A stretch of DNA of 11,284 nucleotides. Source: Candidatus Margulisiibacteriota bacterium. GTDB lineage: Bacteria; Margulisbacteria; WOR-1; O2-12-FULL-45-9. The notes below the pieces were generated by a model. The model saw nothing but the letters and a program-made list of their open reading frames with translations. It was not told where the DNA came from and searched no databases. The stretch lies in assembly GCA_030018645.1 (NCBI GenBank), contig JASEHX010000035.1, forward strand, positions 1 through 11,284. Reading direction: 5' to 3'. The position numbers and the translations under genes are program-made. This document shows, piece by piece, positions 1 to 6,461 of the stretch; position 1 is the first letter of the stretch; the number at the start of each line of letters is the position of its first letter.

Positions 1-10
1 GGTTCATAAG

Positions 11-45
11 GTCTATGGTCCATGGTCTATTGTCTATAGTCTTTA
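11..45. repeat. Degenerate 7-bp tandem repeat, about 5 copies
   Basis: Five consecutive 7-base units read GTCTATG, GTCCATG, GTCTATT, GTCTATA and GTCTTTA, and a partial unit may follow. The array begins at most 10 bases from the window edge, so it may continue upstream. It lies inside the reading frame of the first gene and encodes most of its hydrophobic N-terminus. Because 7 is not a multiple of 3, gaining or losing one unit would shift that frame. Confidence 0.7.
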
Positions 46-659
46 TTGTCTGTTCTGCCTCAGCTTTTGCCCAGTTCTCCTTTGAGCTGATTGACAATTT
101 TGAAGACGGCAATTTTACCCAAGGCGCCCGCTGGTGGCGGTTTGGAAATTTAAAGACCGAATGCGTCAGGAATCTTTCGGCGGAAGCCCGGGACCTGATT
201 GCCGCTTCTTGCGGCGATTATTCGCTTAATTTGGCCGGGGAAACCAACAATTGGTATGTGGGCGGCATCGGGACAGATCTAGGAGTAGACGCTTCCAAGT
301 TTTCCCGCTTCCAACTTGACCTTTACGGCCATGATAAATATCGCGGGAAATTGATCATTGAATTATTCGACGATGACAATGACAATAACATCCTGGAGCA
401 GGACCCTTTGAAAAATTACGCGCCGGTTAATGATGATAAATGGATAGCCGAAGTTAATATTTTAGGAAAGGGGTTCTCCCGTATTTCAATTCCTTTCACA
501 GCTTTTAGGGATGATAATCCAGGAGTAGGGGACGGCAAGTGGAACCCGGAACAAAAAGGCGATTCCGGCGGGCTGCTAAAAATGCAAATGGTGGCCATTA
601 CTGAAAAACAGCAAGGCAAATTAGATTTTAATGTCGATAATATTCTGTTGACTTATTAA
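15..659 (+). CDS. Secreted carbohydrate-binding-like (CBM11/CIA30-type jelly-roll) protein; 5' end uncertain
   Basis: Predicted exported protein of 214 aa. Residues 1-19 form a signal peptide with a hydrophobic core (LLSIVFIV) and a likely cut after AFA. The rest looks like a single beta-sandwich of the galactose-binding or CBM11/CIA30 type: an IDNFEDGN start, an aromatic WWRFG stretch (40-44), NNWYVGGIGTDLG (78-90), and a closing DFNVDNILL strand (204-212). Asp/Asn-rich loops at 119-130 and 166-174 could bind calcium, and C50 and C66 could form a disulfide. No catalytic motif is visible, so ligand binding is inferred from fold resemblance only. The ATG at 15 is the first in frame, but the frame stays open to the window edge (codons TTC ATA AGG TCT precede it) and the signal n-region has no Lys or Arg. 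The true start may therefore lie upstream. TTG at 30 is another candidate. The gene ends 16 nt before the next one. Confidence 0.6.
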   Translation: MVHGLLSIVFIVCSASAFAQFSFELIDNFEDGNFTQGARWWRFGNLKTECVRNLSAEARDLIAASCGDYSLNLAGETNNWYVGGIGTDLGVDASKFSRFQLDLYGHDKYRGKLIIELFDDDNDNNILEQDPLKNYAPVNDDKWIAEVNILGKGFSRISIPFTAFRDDNPGVGDGKWNPEQKGDSGGLLKMQMVAITEKQQGKLDFNVDNILLTY

Positions 660-675
660 AGCGAGGGGGGAGAAT

Positions 676-2124
676 ATGAAAAAAATAATCATTTCCGGTT
701 TTATAATGCTGGCTGTCGTTTCGTTGGCTTGGTGCGAGGTTGATAAAGAGGTCGATAAAGAGGAAGTAAGTTTAAAGGCCGGCCCGACTCAGCCGGGGGA
801 AGGCCTGCAAATGGCTTGGTTGGAGGCCTTTGTAGTGCCCAAAGCGGCCGCCGTCGGCGAGAAAATTAATCTGGGAGTAAGGTTAACTTCCATGGCCAGC
901 AGTGTTACGGTATCGTTTGACTTTAAGCAGGACAAGATAAAACTTTTCTCTGAAGACAAAATTGCTTGGGAGGGAGAATATAGGATTCCGCAGTTAGTTG
1001 CTCCCGGCATGCACCTGGCCCGCTTTGTAATTGCTGGGCCCGACGGCAGTATCCAAAGGACAGTAGAGTTTAATGTAGTAAGCCCATCCGAAGAAAATGA
1101 AGAACTGCAAAATAACGTTGAAGGCGAGGAAGATCCTTCTTCTTCCCAAATATTTGGCTGGCCGTTAACGATTACTTCGACCTGCTCTGCTTATTTGGCA
1201 GATAACTTCACCCGCACCTTGCAGGCCGGCGACAAGGTAGTTGGGGTATCGAAGACTGCTTGGTATAAAATTTACACAGATAAAGGCGAAGAAGGCTGGA
1301 TTGAGGCCCGCGCGGTTAAAGAACCAGTTGATGAATATTATCATTTGGGTTATGACGCGTTCCAGAAAAAAGATTTTGCTTCGGCCGTTGACTATTACAA
1401 AAGCACCATTGAGCTTTCTCCTGGTTTTATCAAGGGGTACTATTGGCTGGCAAAAACTTATTTACAGCAGGGGAATATGGAGCAGGCATACTTGACGCTC
1501 AAAGAAGCTTCCCGCATTGATGAGCGCGATTTAAGCATAAAGTTATTTGCCAGCGGCCTGGCGCAAAAATATTTTGATCTTGCCCATCAGGATTTTGGCT
1601 CCGGCCAATATTTGTCTGCGGTTGCTAATTATCAAAAAGCATTAGACCTTAAACCTGGGTCGGCGTCAACCTGGATTGAACTTGGCCAGTGTTACTCAAA
1701 ACTGGATTTTCCCTTTGAAGCCCGGTCGGCTTGGTCAGAGGCTTTAAAAGTTGATCCTTCCAATAAAACGGTCTATGCGTTATTAAATATTGATTTTAAT
1801 CCAAATGCAGCGGCATTGTTGGCAAGTAATTCAGCTCCCGCTTTGGCAGAGGATTCTTTAATCATTGTAAGAAATGCGACAACCAACAAAGGGACTAAGA
1901 TCGAATCCGCCCTCCGCTCGGTCATAACCCTGACCAAGTCGCTGGGGACGCCGGTGGTCGAAAAAGGGTGGAATATCCGCAATAAGGGCGACGGGGCCGT
2001 AGTTGCATTTATCTGCGAACAAGGTTCGGGTGTCCTGGAGTCATTTGAATGGAAAGTAGATGTTGATTCAAAGCGCATCAGCGCCAGCAACGAAAATGCC
2101 CGCCTCCTCATGAGCCGCTGGTAG
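676..2124 (+). CDS. Exported SH3-like/TPR repeat protein of unknown function
   Basis: A 482-aa protein starting at an ATG with a strong purine-rich ribosome site (GAGGGGGGAG, 662-671). Residues 1-20 are a signal peptide. The cut is probably after A18; C20 lies in LAWC, where Trp at -1 argues against a true lipobox. An acidic duplicated VDKE-VDKE linker follows (22-29). Residues about 43-136 look like an Ig-like beta domain, then an acidic Ser/Glu linker (136-158). Residues about 163-215 resemble a bacterial SH3-type domain (AGDKVVGVSKTAWYKI, then GWIEARAV). At least four TPR-like helical pairs follow at about 219-250, 251-284, 296-328 and 329-362. The C-terminal 390-482 region is an unrecognised alpha/beta domain. 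TPRs suggest a periplasmic or envelope scaffold, and SH3-type domains often bind wall peptides, but both roles are inference. It probably shares a transcript with the preceding secreted protein. A tRNA gene begins 5 nt after its stop. Confidence 0.75.
   Translation: MKKIIISGFIMLAVVSLAWCEVDKEVDKEEVSLKAGPTQPGEGLQMAWLEAFVVPKAAAVGEKINLGVRLTSMASSVTVSFDFKQDKIKLFSEDKIAWEGEYRIPQLVAPGMHLARFVIAGPDGSIQRTVEFNVVSPSEENEELQNNVEGEEDPSSSQIFGWPLTITSTCSAYLADNFTRTLQAGDKVVGVSKTAWYKIYTDKGEEGWIEARAVKEPVDEYYHLGYDAFQKKDFASAVDYYKSTIELSPGFIKGYYWLAKTYLQQGNMEQAYLTLKEASRIDERDLSIKLFASGLAQKYFDLAHQDFGSGQYLSAVANYQKALDLKPGSASTWIELGQCYSKLDFPFEARSAWSEALKVDPSNKTVYALLNIDFNPNAAALLASNSAPALAEDSLIIVRNATTNKGTKIESALRSVITLTKSLGTPVVEKGWNIRNKGDGAVVAFICEQGSGVLESFEWKVDVDSKRISASNENARLLMSRW
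739..762 (+). repeat. 12-bp tandem duplication in coding sequence (VDKE x2)
   Basis: Two adjacent 12-base units, GTTGATAAAGAG and GTCGATAAAGAG, differ by one base and encode VDKE twice just after the signal peptide of the TPR protein. Unlike the 7-bp array at the window start, this unit keeps the reading frame, so copy changes would only lengthen an acidic linker. Confidence 0.75.
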
Positions 2125-2129
2125 TTTCT

Positions 2130-2202
2130 GCCGGGATAGCTCAGCTGGTAGAGCAACTGATTTGTAATCAGTAGGCCGTGGGTTCGACTCCCTCTCCCGG
2201 CT
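2130..2202 (+). tRNA. tRNA-Thr (anticodon TGT)
   Basis: A complete 73-nt cloverleaf. The acceptor stem GCCGGGA/TCCCGGC pairs perfectly, the D stem is GCTC/GAGC, and the anticodon stem ACTGA/TCAGT encloses loop TTTGTAA with anticodon TGT at 2163-2165. The T arm has the TTCGACT loop, but its stem GTGGG/CCCTC contains one T-T mismatch (2179 with 2193). The discriminator is T2202 and no CCA is encoded. The gene starts 5 nt after the stop of the TPR-protein gene, leaving no room for its own promoter outside that gene. Confidence 0.93.
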
Positions 2203-2224
2203 CTCTTAGATAATTTCCCGCGTG

Positions 2225-2233
2225 TGTTATAAT
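2225..2233 (+). promoter_or_regulatory. Extended -10 promoter for tRNA-Thr(CGT) and downstream genes
   Basis: A perfect extended -10 (TGT followed by TATAAT at 2228-2233) lies in the 42-nt gap between the two threonine tRNAs. The spacing fits a start site near 2240, five bases before the second tRNA. The -35 position with a 17-bp spacer is CTTAGA (2205-2210), matching TTGACA at only three positions, as is tolerated at extended -10 promoters. It would give the second tRNA and the following operon a transcript independent of the TPR gene. Confidence 0.5.
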
Positions 2234-2244
2234 TACATCTACCC

Positions 2245-2317
2245 GCCACTGTAGCTCAGTTGGTAGAGCAGCGGTTTCGTAAACCGCAGGTCGCCAGTTC
2301 GATCCTGGCCGGTGGCT
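2245..2317 (+). tRNA. tRNA-Thr (anticodon CGT)
   Basis: A complete 73-nt cloverleaf. The acceptor stem is GCCACTG/CGGTGGC with one T-G wobble, and the D stem is GCTC/GAGC. The anticodon stem GCGGT/ACCGC encloses loop TTCGTAA with anticodon CGT at 2278-2280. The T stem is CGCCAG-type with a TTCGATC loop. The discriminator is T2317 and no CCA is encoded. It reads ACG and complements the TGT isoacceptor 42 nt upstream. The hydrolase gene starts 8 nt after its 3' end. Confidence 0.93.
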
Positions 2318-2325
2318 ATTTAGCT

Positions 2326-2859
2326 ATGCAAATAAAAACCATCAAAGTTGGAGAATTACAGACAAACTGTTTCATTGTGATTGACGAAAGCACCAAAGAT
2401 GCGGTGGTAATTGACCCGGGAGATGAGGCAGGGAAAATTTTAGCAGAGCTAAAAGGGCTAAAAGTTAAAAAGCTGATCATTACTCACGGCCATTATGACC
2501 ATGTTGGGGCGGTTAAAGAATTAAAAAAAAGATTAAGGGCAGATGTCTTGATGCATCCAGACGATGCCTGGCTGTTTCAACCCGATGTTTTCGTTAACGA
2601 TGGAGATGAAATTAATTTTGGCAATCTTGCATTAAAGGCGATCCACACGCCGGGACATACGCCGGGCGGAATTTGCTTGTATCTTGACGGACATCTTTTT
2701 TCGGGAGATACATTATTTGCCGGCACTTACGGGCGGACAGATTTACCGGGCGGGTCAGAAGGATTAATGGCGCAATCTTTAAAAAAACTGGCGAAGCTCC
2801 CGCCCAGTACAAAAGTTTATCCTGGTCATGGAGGCCAGACGACCATTGGAGATGCCTAA
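2326..2859 (+). CDS. Metallo-beta-lactamase-fold hydrolase, glyoxalase-II-like
   Basis: A 177-aa cytosolic metal-dependent hydrolase. The zinc ligands are all visible: the HxHxDH motif as H54-G-H-Y-D58-H59, H111 in HTPGHTPGG, bridging D128 in SGDTL, and H168 in YPGHG. This is the glyoxalase-II-like (YcbL-type) branch, which usually hydrolyses thioesters such as S-lactoylglutathione; the actual substrate cannot be read from sequence. The start at 2326 gives the usual MQIKTIKVGELQTNC opening. An in-frame ATG at 2260 is rejected because it would translate through the tRNA. The only Shine-Dalgarno-like sequence (GGTGG, 2311-2315) is inside the tRNA acceptor stem, 10 nt from the ATG. The protein ends at TTIGDA, lacking the short tail (about 10-20 residues) usually seen after TTIG in this family. 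Its last 8 nt overlap holA. Confidence 0.88.
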   Translation: MQIKTIKVGELQTNCFIVIDESTKDAVVIDPGDEAGKILAELKGLKVKKLIITHGHYDHVGAVKELKKRLRADVLMHPDDAWLFQPDVFVNDGDEINFGNLALKAIHTPGHTPGGICLYLDGHLFSGDTLFAGTYGRTDLPGGSEGLMAQSLKKLAKLPPSTKVYPGHGGQTTIGDA

Positions 2860-3799
2860 ACCGATTTTTTTATTTTACGGGGATGAAGATTATTTAATAG
2901 GGGAGAAAATTAATGCCCTGCGGCAAAAAGCCAAAGAAGAGGGAGCCAGTATTGAACAAATTGACGGAGCCGAGCCAGAATTAGAAACAATAATAAATAT
3001 TTTGCAAACCAATTCCCTTTTCGCGGCCAGCAAATTGGTGCTGATTGAGCGAGTTGATCTAAAAGATCTTCTTTGGGATGCCCTTATACCGGTTTTGGGC
3101 AATTTGCCCGCATCTATTTCTGTGATTTTCCGCGCCAGTGATCTAAGCAAAAAAGCTAAATTATTAAAATATGTTGATGAACACGGCGAAGTTGTGGAAT
3201 TTAAAAGTTATGCTGAATGGGAAGGGGACTTGGTAGTTGCCTGGATAATGCGGACGATAACCCAAAATGGAAAAACTATTGCCCGGCCGGCCGCCGAAAA
3301 ATTACTGGAAGTATGCGGAAGCGGCCTATGCAAATTGTCATCCGAAATAGATAAAATAATTACCTATGTTGGTGATCGGGCCGAGATAACCGAAAACGAT
3401 ATTATTTCCCTGGCCGCACCCGGCGAGAGCAGTGTATTTGCGCTTTCGAAGGCTTTGTCTGAAAAGAGCTTAAAGGACGCGTTGACCATATTTCACCAGT
3501 TATACCGCAGCAAGGTTGATTTATTTTATCTGCTTTCATTGCTGGCCAGCCAATACCGGGTGATGTTGTTTGCCCTGGGATCGCACCCGCGGGAGCGGGC
3601 GCCGCAGGAAATTGCGCGCAAGCTGGGCGGCAGTCCGTTTTTCATCCGCAAATGCTTGGAAAATGTCGGCAAGTATTCTGCCGCGGAATTGCAAGATGAT
3701 TTAGCGGCAATTTTGGAAGCTGACCTCAGCTTGAAAAGCGGCAGTCCCCCGGTGCCGGCCATGGAAATGCTGTTTTGTTCACTTTGTACGGGGAAATAA
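2852..3799 (+). CDS. holA: DNA polymerase III subunit delta
   Basis: A 315-aa subunit of the clamp-loader complex. The delta subunit opens the beta sliding clamp so it can be placed on primed DNA at the replication fork. The opening MPKPIFLFYGDEDYLI is the family's characteristic N-terminus. Domains I-II follow (about 1-140), then domain III helices (about 140-200, including the SEIDKIITYVG stretch at 173-183), and the helical collar domain (about 205-315, with YRSKVDLFYLLSLLASQYR). No Walker A motif is present, as expected for delta. The start at 2852 fits the family better than the in-frame ATG at 2828, which has no ribosome site. GGAG directly abuts the chosen ATG, so initiation probably depends on ribosomes ending the upstream hydrolase gene, which overlaps by 8 nt. 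The 3' end overlaps the next gene by one base (TAATG). Confidence 0.88.
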   Translation: MPKPIFLFYGDEDYLIGEKINALRQKAKEEGASIEQIDGAEPELETIINILQTNSLFAASKLVLIERVDLKDLLWDALIPVLGNLPASISVIFRASDLSKKAKLLKYVDEHGEVVEFKSYAEWEGDLVVAWIMRTITQNGKTIARPAAEKLLEVCGSGLCKLSSEIDKIITYVGDRAEITENDIISLAAPGESSVFALSKALSEKSLKDALTIFHQLYRSKVDLFYLLSLLASQYRVMLFALGSHPRERAPQEIARKLGGSPFFIRKCLENVGKYSAAELQDDLAAILEADLSLKSGSPPVPAMEMLFCSLCTGK

Positions 3800-5436
3800 T
3801 GGGAAATAGGGCGCGCATAAAAATTATCAGTTATTTTTTTGTGGTTTGTTTCTTTTTAATAACGGTGCGCCTATTTTATCTCCAAGTTATCCAGCATAAA
3901 TTTTATGAAAAAAAATCATTGGAACAGCGCACCCGGATCATCAAGCTGTCTGCCCAGCGCGGTGACATCAGGGACCGCAACGGTTTTCTTTTGGCAGTTA
4001 CCGTTGATACTTATTCGGTATTTACAAATAAAGATCAATCTTTTTCCTGGCTGGCGCGAAAATTAGACCTGGCAAAAGCGGAACAAATGCGGGAAAAAGA
4101 CCCTTTGCATATCGGCATCATCAAAGAAAAGAAGCGGATTTACCCAAAACATAACTTTGCCGCCCAATTAATTGGTTTTGTCGGGCTAGATAATGAAGGA
4201 TTGTCTGGAGTGGAGTTGTCATATGACGAATTCCTGCGCGGCAGGGAAGGACAAGTGGTAACCGAGGGCGACCCGCAGGGAAGAGAATTATACGGCGCTT
4301 TCCGGGAACTGGAAAAAGGCACTGACGGGATGAACATTACCTTAACTGTAGATGAAAGTATCCAATACATTGCCGAGCGCGAAATTGAAAAGCAAGTAAA
4401 GCAATACCATGCCCAATCCGGCCTGTGCATCATTATGGACGCTAAGACGGGTGAAATCTTGGCTCTGGCCAGCAAACCCGATTTTGATCCTAATAATTAT
4501 AAAAATGCCGGCCGTTCTCTCTGGCATCCGCGCTTTCTTGATCCTTACGAACCCGGGTCTACTTTTAAGTTGATTACTGTAGCTTCCGGCCTGGAAGAAA
4601 AAGTCATTACGCCCGATTCACGGCTGAAGGCCTTGAATTCGATAACCGTCGGCGGAAAAACAATTGAAAATTCCCATCCTATCCATTGGAAAGGGAGCGA
4701 CGCTGCCATTTCTTTTGTCCTTGAACAATCGATTAACACCGGAGTGGCCCAAATTGGCCTAAAATTGGGCCCCCAGAAATTTTACGAAAGGATCAAGGCC
4801 TTTGATTTTGGCAAACGGACCAGCTTTGGGCTTTATGGAGAATCAAAGGGGATTGTGCGGCACTGGCAGGATTGGTATAAACCAGATGCGGCCATGATTG
4901 CTTTTGGGCAAAGTATTGCCGTAACACCCATGCAGCTTTTAGCGGCGGTTTCCGCCTTTGCCAACCACGGCCGGATGGTTAAACCTTATGTTGTGAAAAA
5001 AATTGAAAGTGTTGACGGGCAGTATGTTAAAGTTTTTTCTTCCGACAGCCGCCCGCAGGCGGTTTCGGACAAAGTAGCTGAACAAATGATGCAATTGATG
5101 AAAAATGTTGTTCTGCATGGTTCGGGCAGGAGGGCGCAAATGGCCGATTTTAAAGTGGGCGGAAAAACCGGCACCGCCCAAAAAGCGGTAGTAGGGGGAA
5201 GGGGGTACTTGAAAGGACATTACATTGCCTCGTTTATTGGCATTGCGCCGCTAGATAATCCTCGTTTAGTTGGCTTGGTAATTGTAGACGATCCCAAAGG
5301 ATGCATTTGGGGGGAAACGGTTTGCGGCCCCATCTTCAAGTCAACTATTGAGTACGCTTTGCGTTATTTGAACGCTAAACCTGACGGTGATATAATGACA
5401 AATGTTCCCGCTTTGCGGGATCCCGAAACACATTGA
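3799..5436 (+). CDS. ftsI: Class B penicillin-binding protein, FtsI/PBP2-like transpeptidase
   Basis: A 545-aa inner-membrane D,D-transpeptidase that cross-links peptidoglycan outside the membrane. One membrane helix lies at about residues 10-30 after a short basic N-terminus. The class B signature RGDIRDRNG is at 54-62, followed by the pedestal domain. The transpeptidase domain has all three active-site motifs: STFK with nucleophile S254, SIN at 311-313, and KTGT at 456-459. There is no glycosyltransferase domain and no C-terminal PASTA repeat. Motifs such as FDFGKRTSFGLYGESKG favour the FtsI (septal) side over MrdA, but it sits outside a division/wall (dcw) cluster, so an elongation or sporulation-type paralogue is possible. 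The ATG at 3799, preceded by GGGG (3790-3793), is preferred over the in-frame ATG at 3775 inside holA. A 26-nt gap separates it from trpS. Confidence 0.87.
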   Translation: MGNRARIKIISYFFVVCFFLITVRLFYLQVIQHKFYEKKSLEQRTRIIKLSAQRGDIRDRNGFLLAVTVDTYSVFTNKDQSFSWLARKLDLAKAEQMREKDPLHIGIIKEKKRIYPKHNFAAQLIGFVGLDNEGLSGVELSYDEFLRGREGQVVTEGDPQGRELYGAFRELEKGTDGMNITLTVDESIQYIAEREIEKQVKQYHAQSGLCIIMDAKTGEILALASKPDFDPNNYKNAGRSLWHPRFLDPYEPGSTFKLITVASGLEEKVITPDSRLKALNSITVGGKTIENSHPIHWKGSDAAISFVLEQSINTGVAQIGLKLGPQKFYERIKAFDFGKRTSFGLYGESKGIVRHWQDWYKPDAAMIAFGQSIAVTPMQLLAAVSAFANHGRMVKPYVVKKIESVDGQYVKVFSSDSRPQAVSDKVAEQMMQLMKNVVLHGSGRRAQMADFKVGGKTGTAQKAVVGGRGYLKGHYIASFIGIAPLDNPRLVGLVIVDDPKGCIWGETVCGPIFKSTIEYALRYLNAKPDGDIMTNVPALRDPETH

Positions 5437-5459
5437 ACTGCAATAATAAGGAATCGGGA
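5407..5459 (+). promoter_or_regulatory. Mutually exclusive hairpins at the ftsI-trpS junction
   Basis: A GC-rich hairpin CCCGC-TTT-GCGGG (5407-5419) ends where a second pairing begins: TCCCGA (5421-5426) is the exact complement of TCGGGA (5454-5459). The palindrome CGGGATCCCG (5416-5425) gives a third option that competes with the first. The trpS ribosome site AAGGA (5448-5452) lies in the loop of the long pairing, and its 3' arm occupies the spacer before the ATG at 5463. No T run follows, so this is not a standard terminator. A translational-control role is inferred from pairing alone. Confidence 0.3.
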
Positions 5460-5462
5460 CAA

Positions 5463-6461
5463 ATGTCAAATGACAAATTAAGGAAACGGGTATTATCCGG
5501 CATCCAACCGACGGGCAGGTTGCATTTAGGGAACCTGATTGGGGCGGTGGAAAATTGGGTAAAACTGCAGGAAAAATATGATTGTTTTTTCTTCATTGCC
5601 GATCTGCATGCGCTGACGACCGCTTATGATGATTCCAAGGCCTTAAAAAATGATATCAAGCAGGTTGCCATTGACCTTCTGTCGGCCGGGCTTGATCCGG
5701 GCAAATGCGTCATTTTCCGTCAGTCCGATCTTTCTGAACATGCCGAAATGCATTTGTTGTTTTCCATGATTACTCCTGTTTCGTGGCTAGAGCGCGTCCC
5801 AACCTATAAAAGCAAGATGGATGAGATAAAAGGCAAAGACCTCTCGACCTATGGATTTCTTGGTTATCCGGTCCTGCAGGCGGCGGATATTTTAATTTAT
5901 AAGGCCGATTTTGTCCCCGTTGGCCATGACCAATTGCCGCATATTGAGCTGACCCGCGAGATTGGGCGGCGCTTCAATTATTTCTACGGCGACGTTTTTC
6001 CTCTCCCCAAAGATTTATTGACCGACTTTCCCACTTTGCCGGGGACAGACGGACGGAAAATGAGCAAGTCATACAATAATGCCATAGCGTTGTCTGATTC
6101 TCCGGCAGTTATTGAGCAAAAGATTTCTACCATGGTCACCGACCCCGCCCGGGTTAAAAAAGAAGACAAAGGACATCCTGCAATCTGTTCGGTGTTTGAA
6201 TTTTTCAAGATCTTTGCTGGTAATAAAAAGGGCACGGTGGAAAAAGAGTGCAAAGCGGCCGAGCGCGGCTGTGTTGCCTGTAAAAAAGAATTAGCCCAGT
6301 ACGTCATTAAATACTTGGAACCAATCCACCAAAAACGGGCTGAACTGGAAAAATCACCCGAAGCTATCGACGTGATGCTGACAGAAGGGGCAAAAAAGGC
6401 AAAGATTATTGCAGCGGAAACGTTATTTGAAGCAAAGCGGGCGATGGGATTGCTTTTATGA
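5463..6461 (+). CDS. trpS: Tryptophanyl-tRNA synthetase
   Basis: A 332-aa class I aminoacyl-tRNA synthetase charging tRNA-Trp with tryptophan in the cytosol, of typical bacterial length. The N-terminal SGIQPTGRLHLGN (12-24) carries the HIGH-type ATP site as HLGN, and KMSKS is intact at 199-203 (DGRKMSKSYNN). The helical C-terminal part has the Cys-containing ECKAAERGCVACK segment common in bacterial TrpRS. The ATG at 5463 is chosen because AAGGA (5448-5452) lies 10 nt upstream. A TTG at 5433, overlapping the ftsI stop as TTGA, would add ten poorly conserved residues and cannot be excluded. The stop overlaps the scpA start by four bases (ATGA), indicating coupling. No T-box leader is visible in the short upstream gap. 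Confidence 0.93.
   Translation: MSNDKLRKRVLSGIQPTGRLHLGNLIGAVENWVKLQEKYDCFFFIADLHALTTAYDDSKALKNDIKQVAIDLLSAGLDPGKCVIFRQSDLSEHAEMHLLFSMITPVSWLERVPTYKSKMDEIKGKDLSTYGFLGYPVLQAADILIYKADFVPVGHDQLPHIELTREIGRRFNYFYGDVFPLPKDLLTDFPTLPGTDGRKMSKSYNNAIALSDSPAVIEQKISTMVTDPARVKKEDKGHPAICSVFEFFKIFAGNKKGTVEKECKAAERGCVACKKELAQYVIKYLEPIHQKRAELEKSPEAIDVMLTEGAKKAKIIAAETLFEAKRAMGLLL

Noticed and set aside
734..738. Lipoprotein signal in the TPR protein (LAWC)
   Set aside because: Trp before the Cys is not accepted in the usual lipobox, so an ordinary signal peptide is more likely.
1773..2249. Minus-strand open frame of 158 codons across the TPR gene and tRNA-Thr
   Set aside because: It reads through an antisense tRNA and a well-supported gene and shows no recognisable domain.
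2260..2325. Upstream extension of the hydrolase gene to the ATG at 2260
   Set aside because: It would translate through a complete tRNA-Thr, and family homology begins at the ATG at 2326.
5407..5425. Intrinsic terminator between ftsI and trpS
   Set aside because: The hairpin lies inside the ftsI coding region and no T run follows it.
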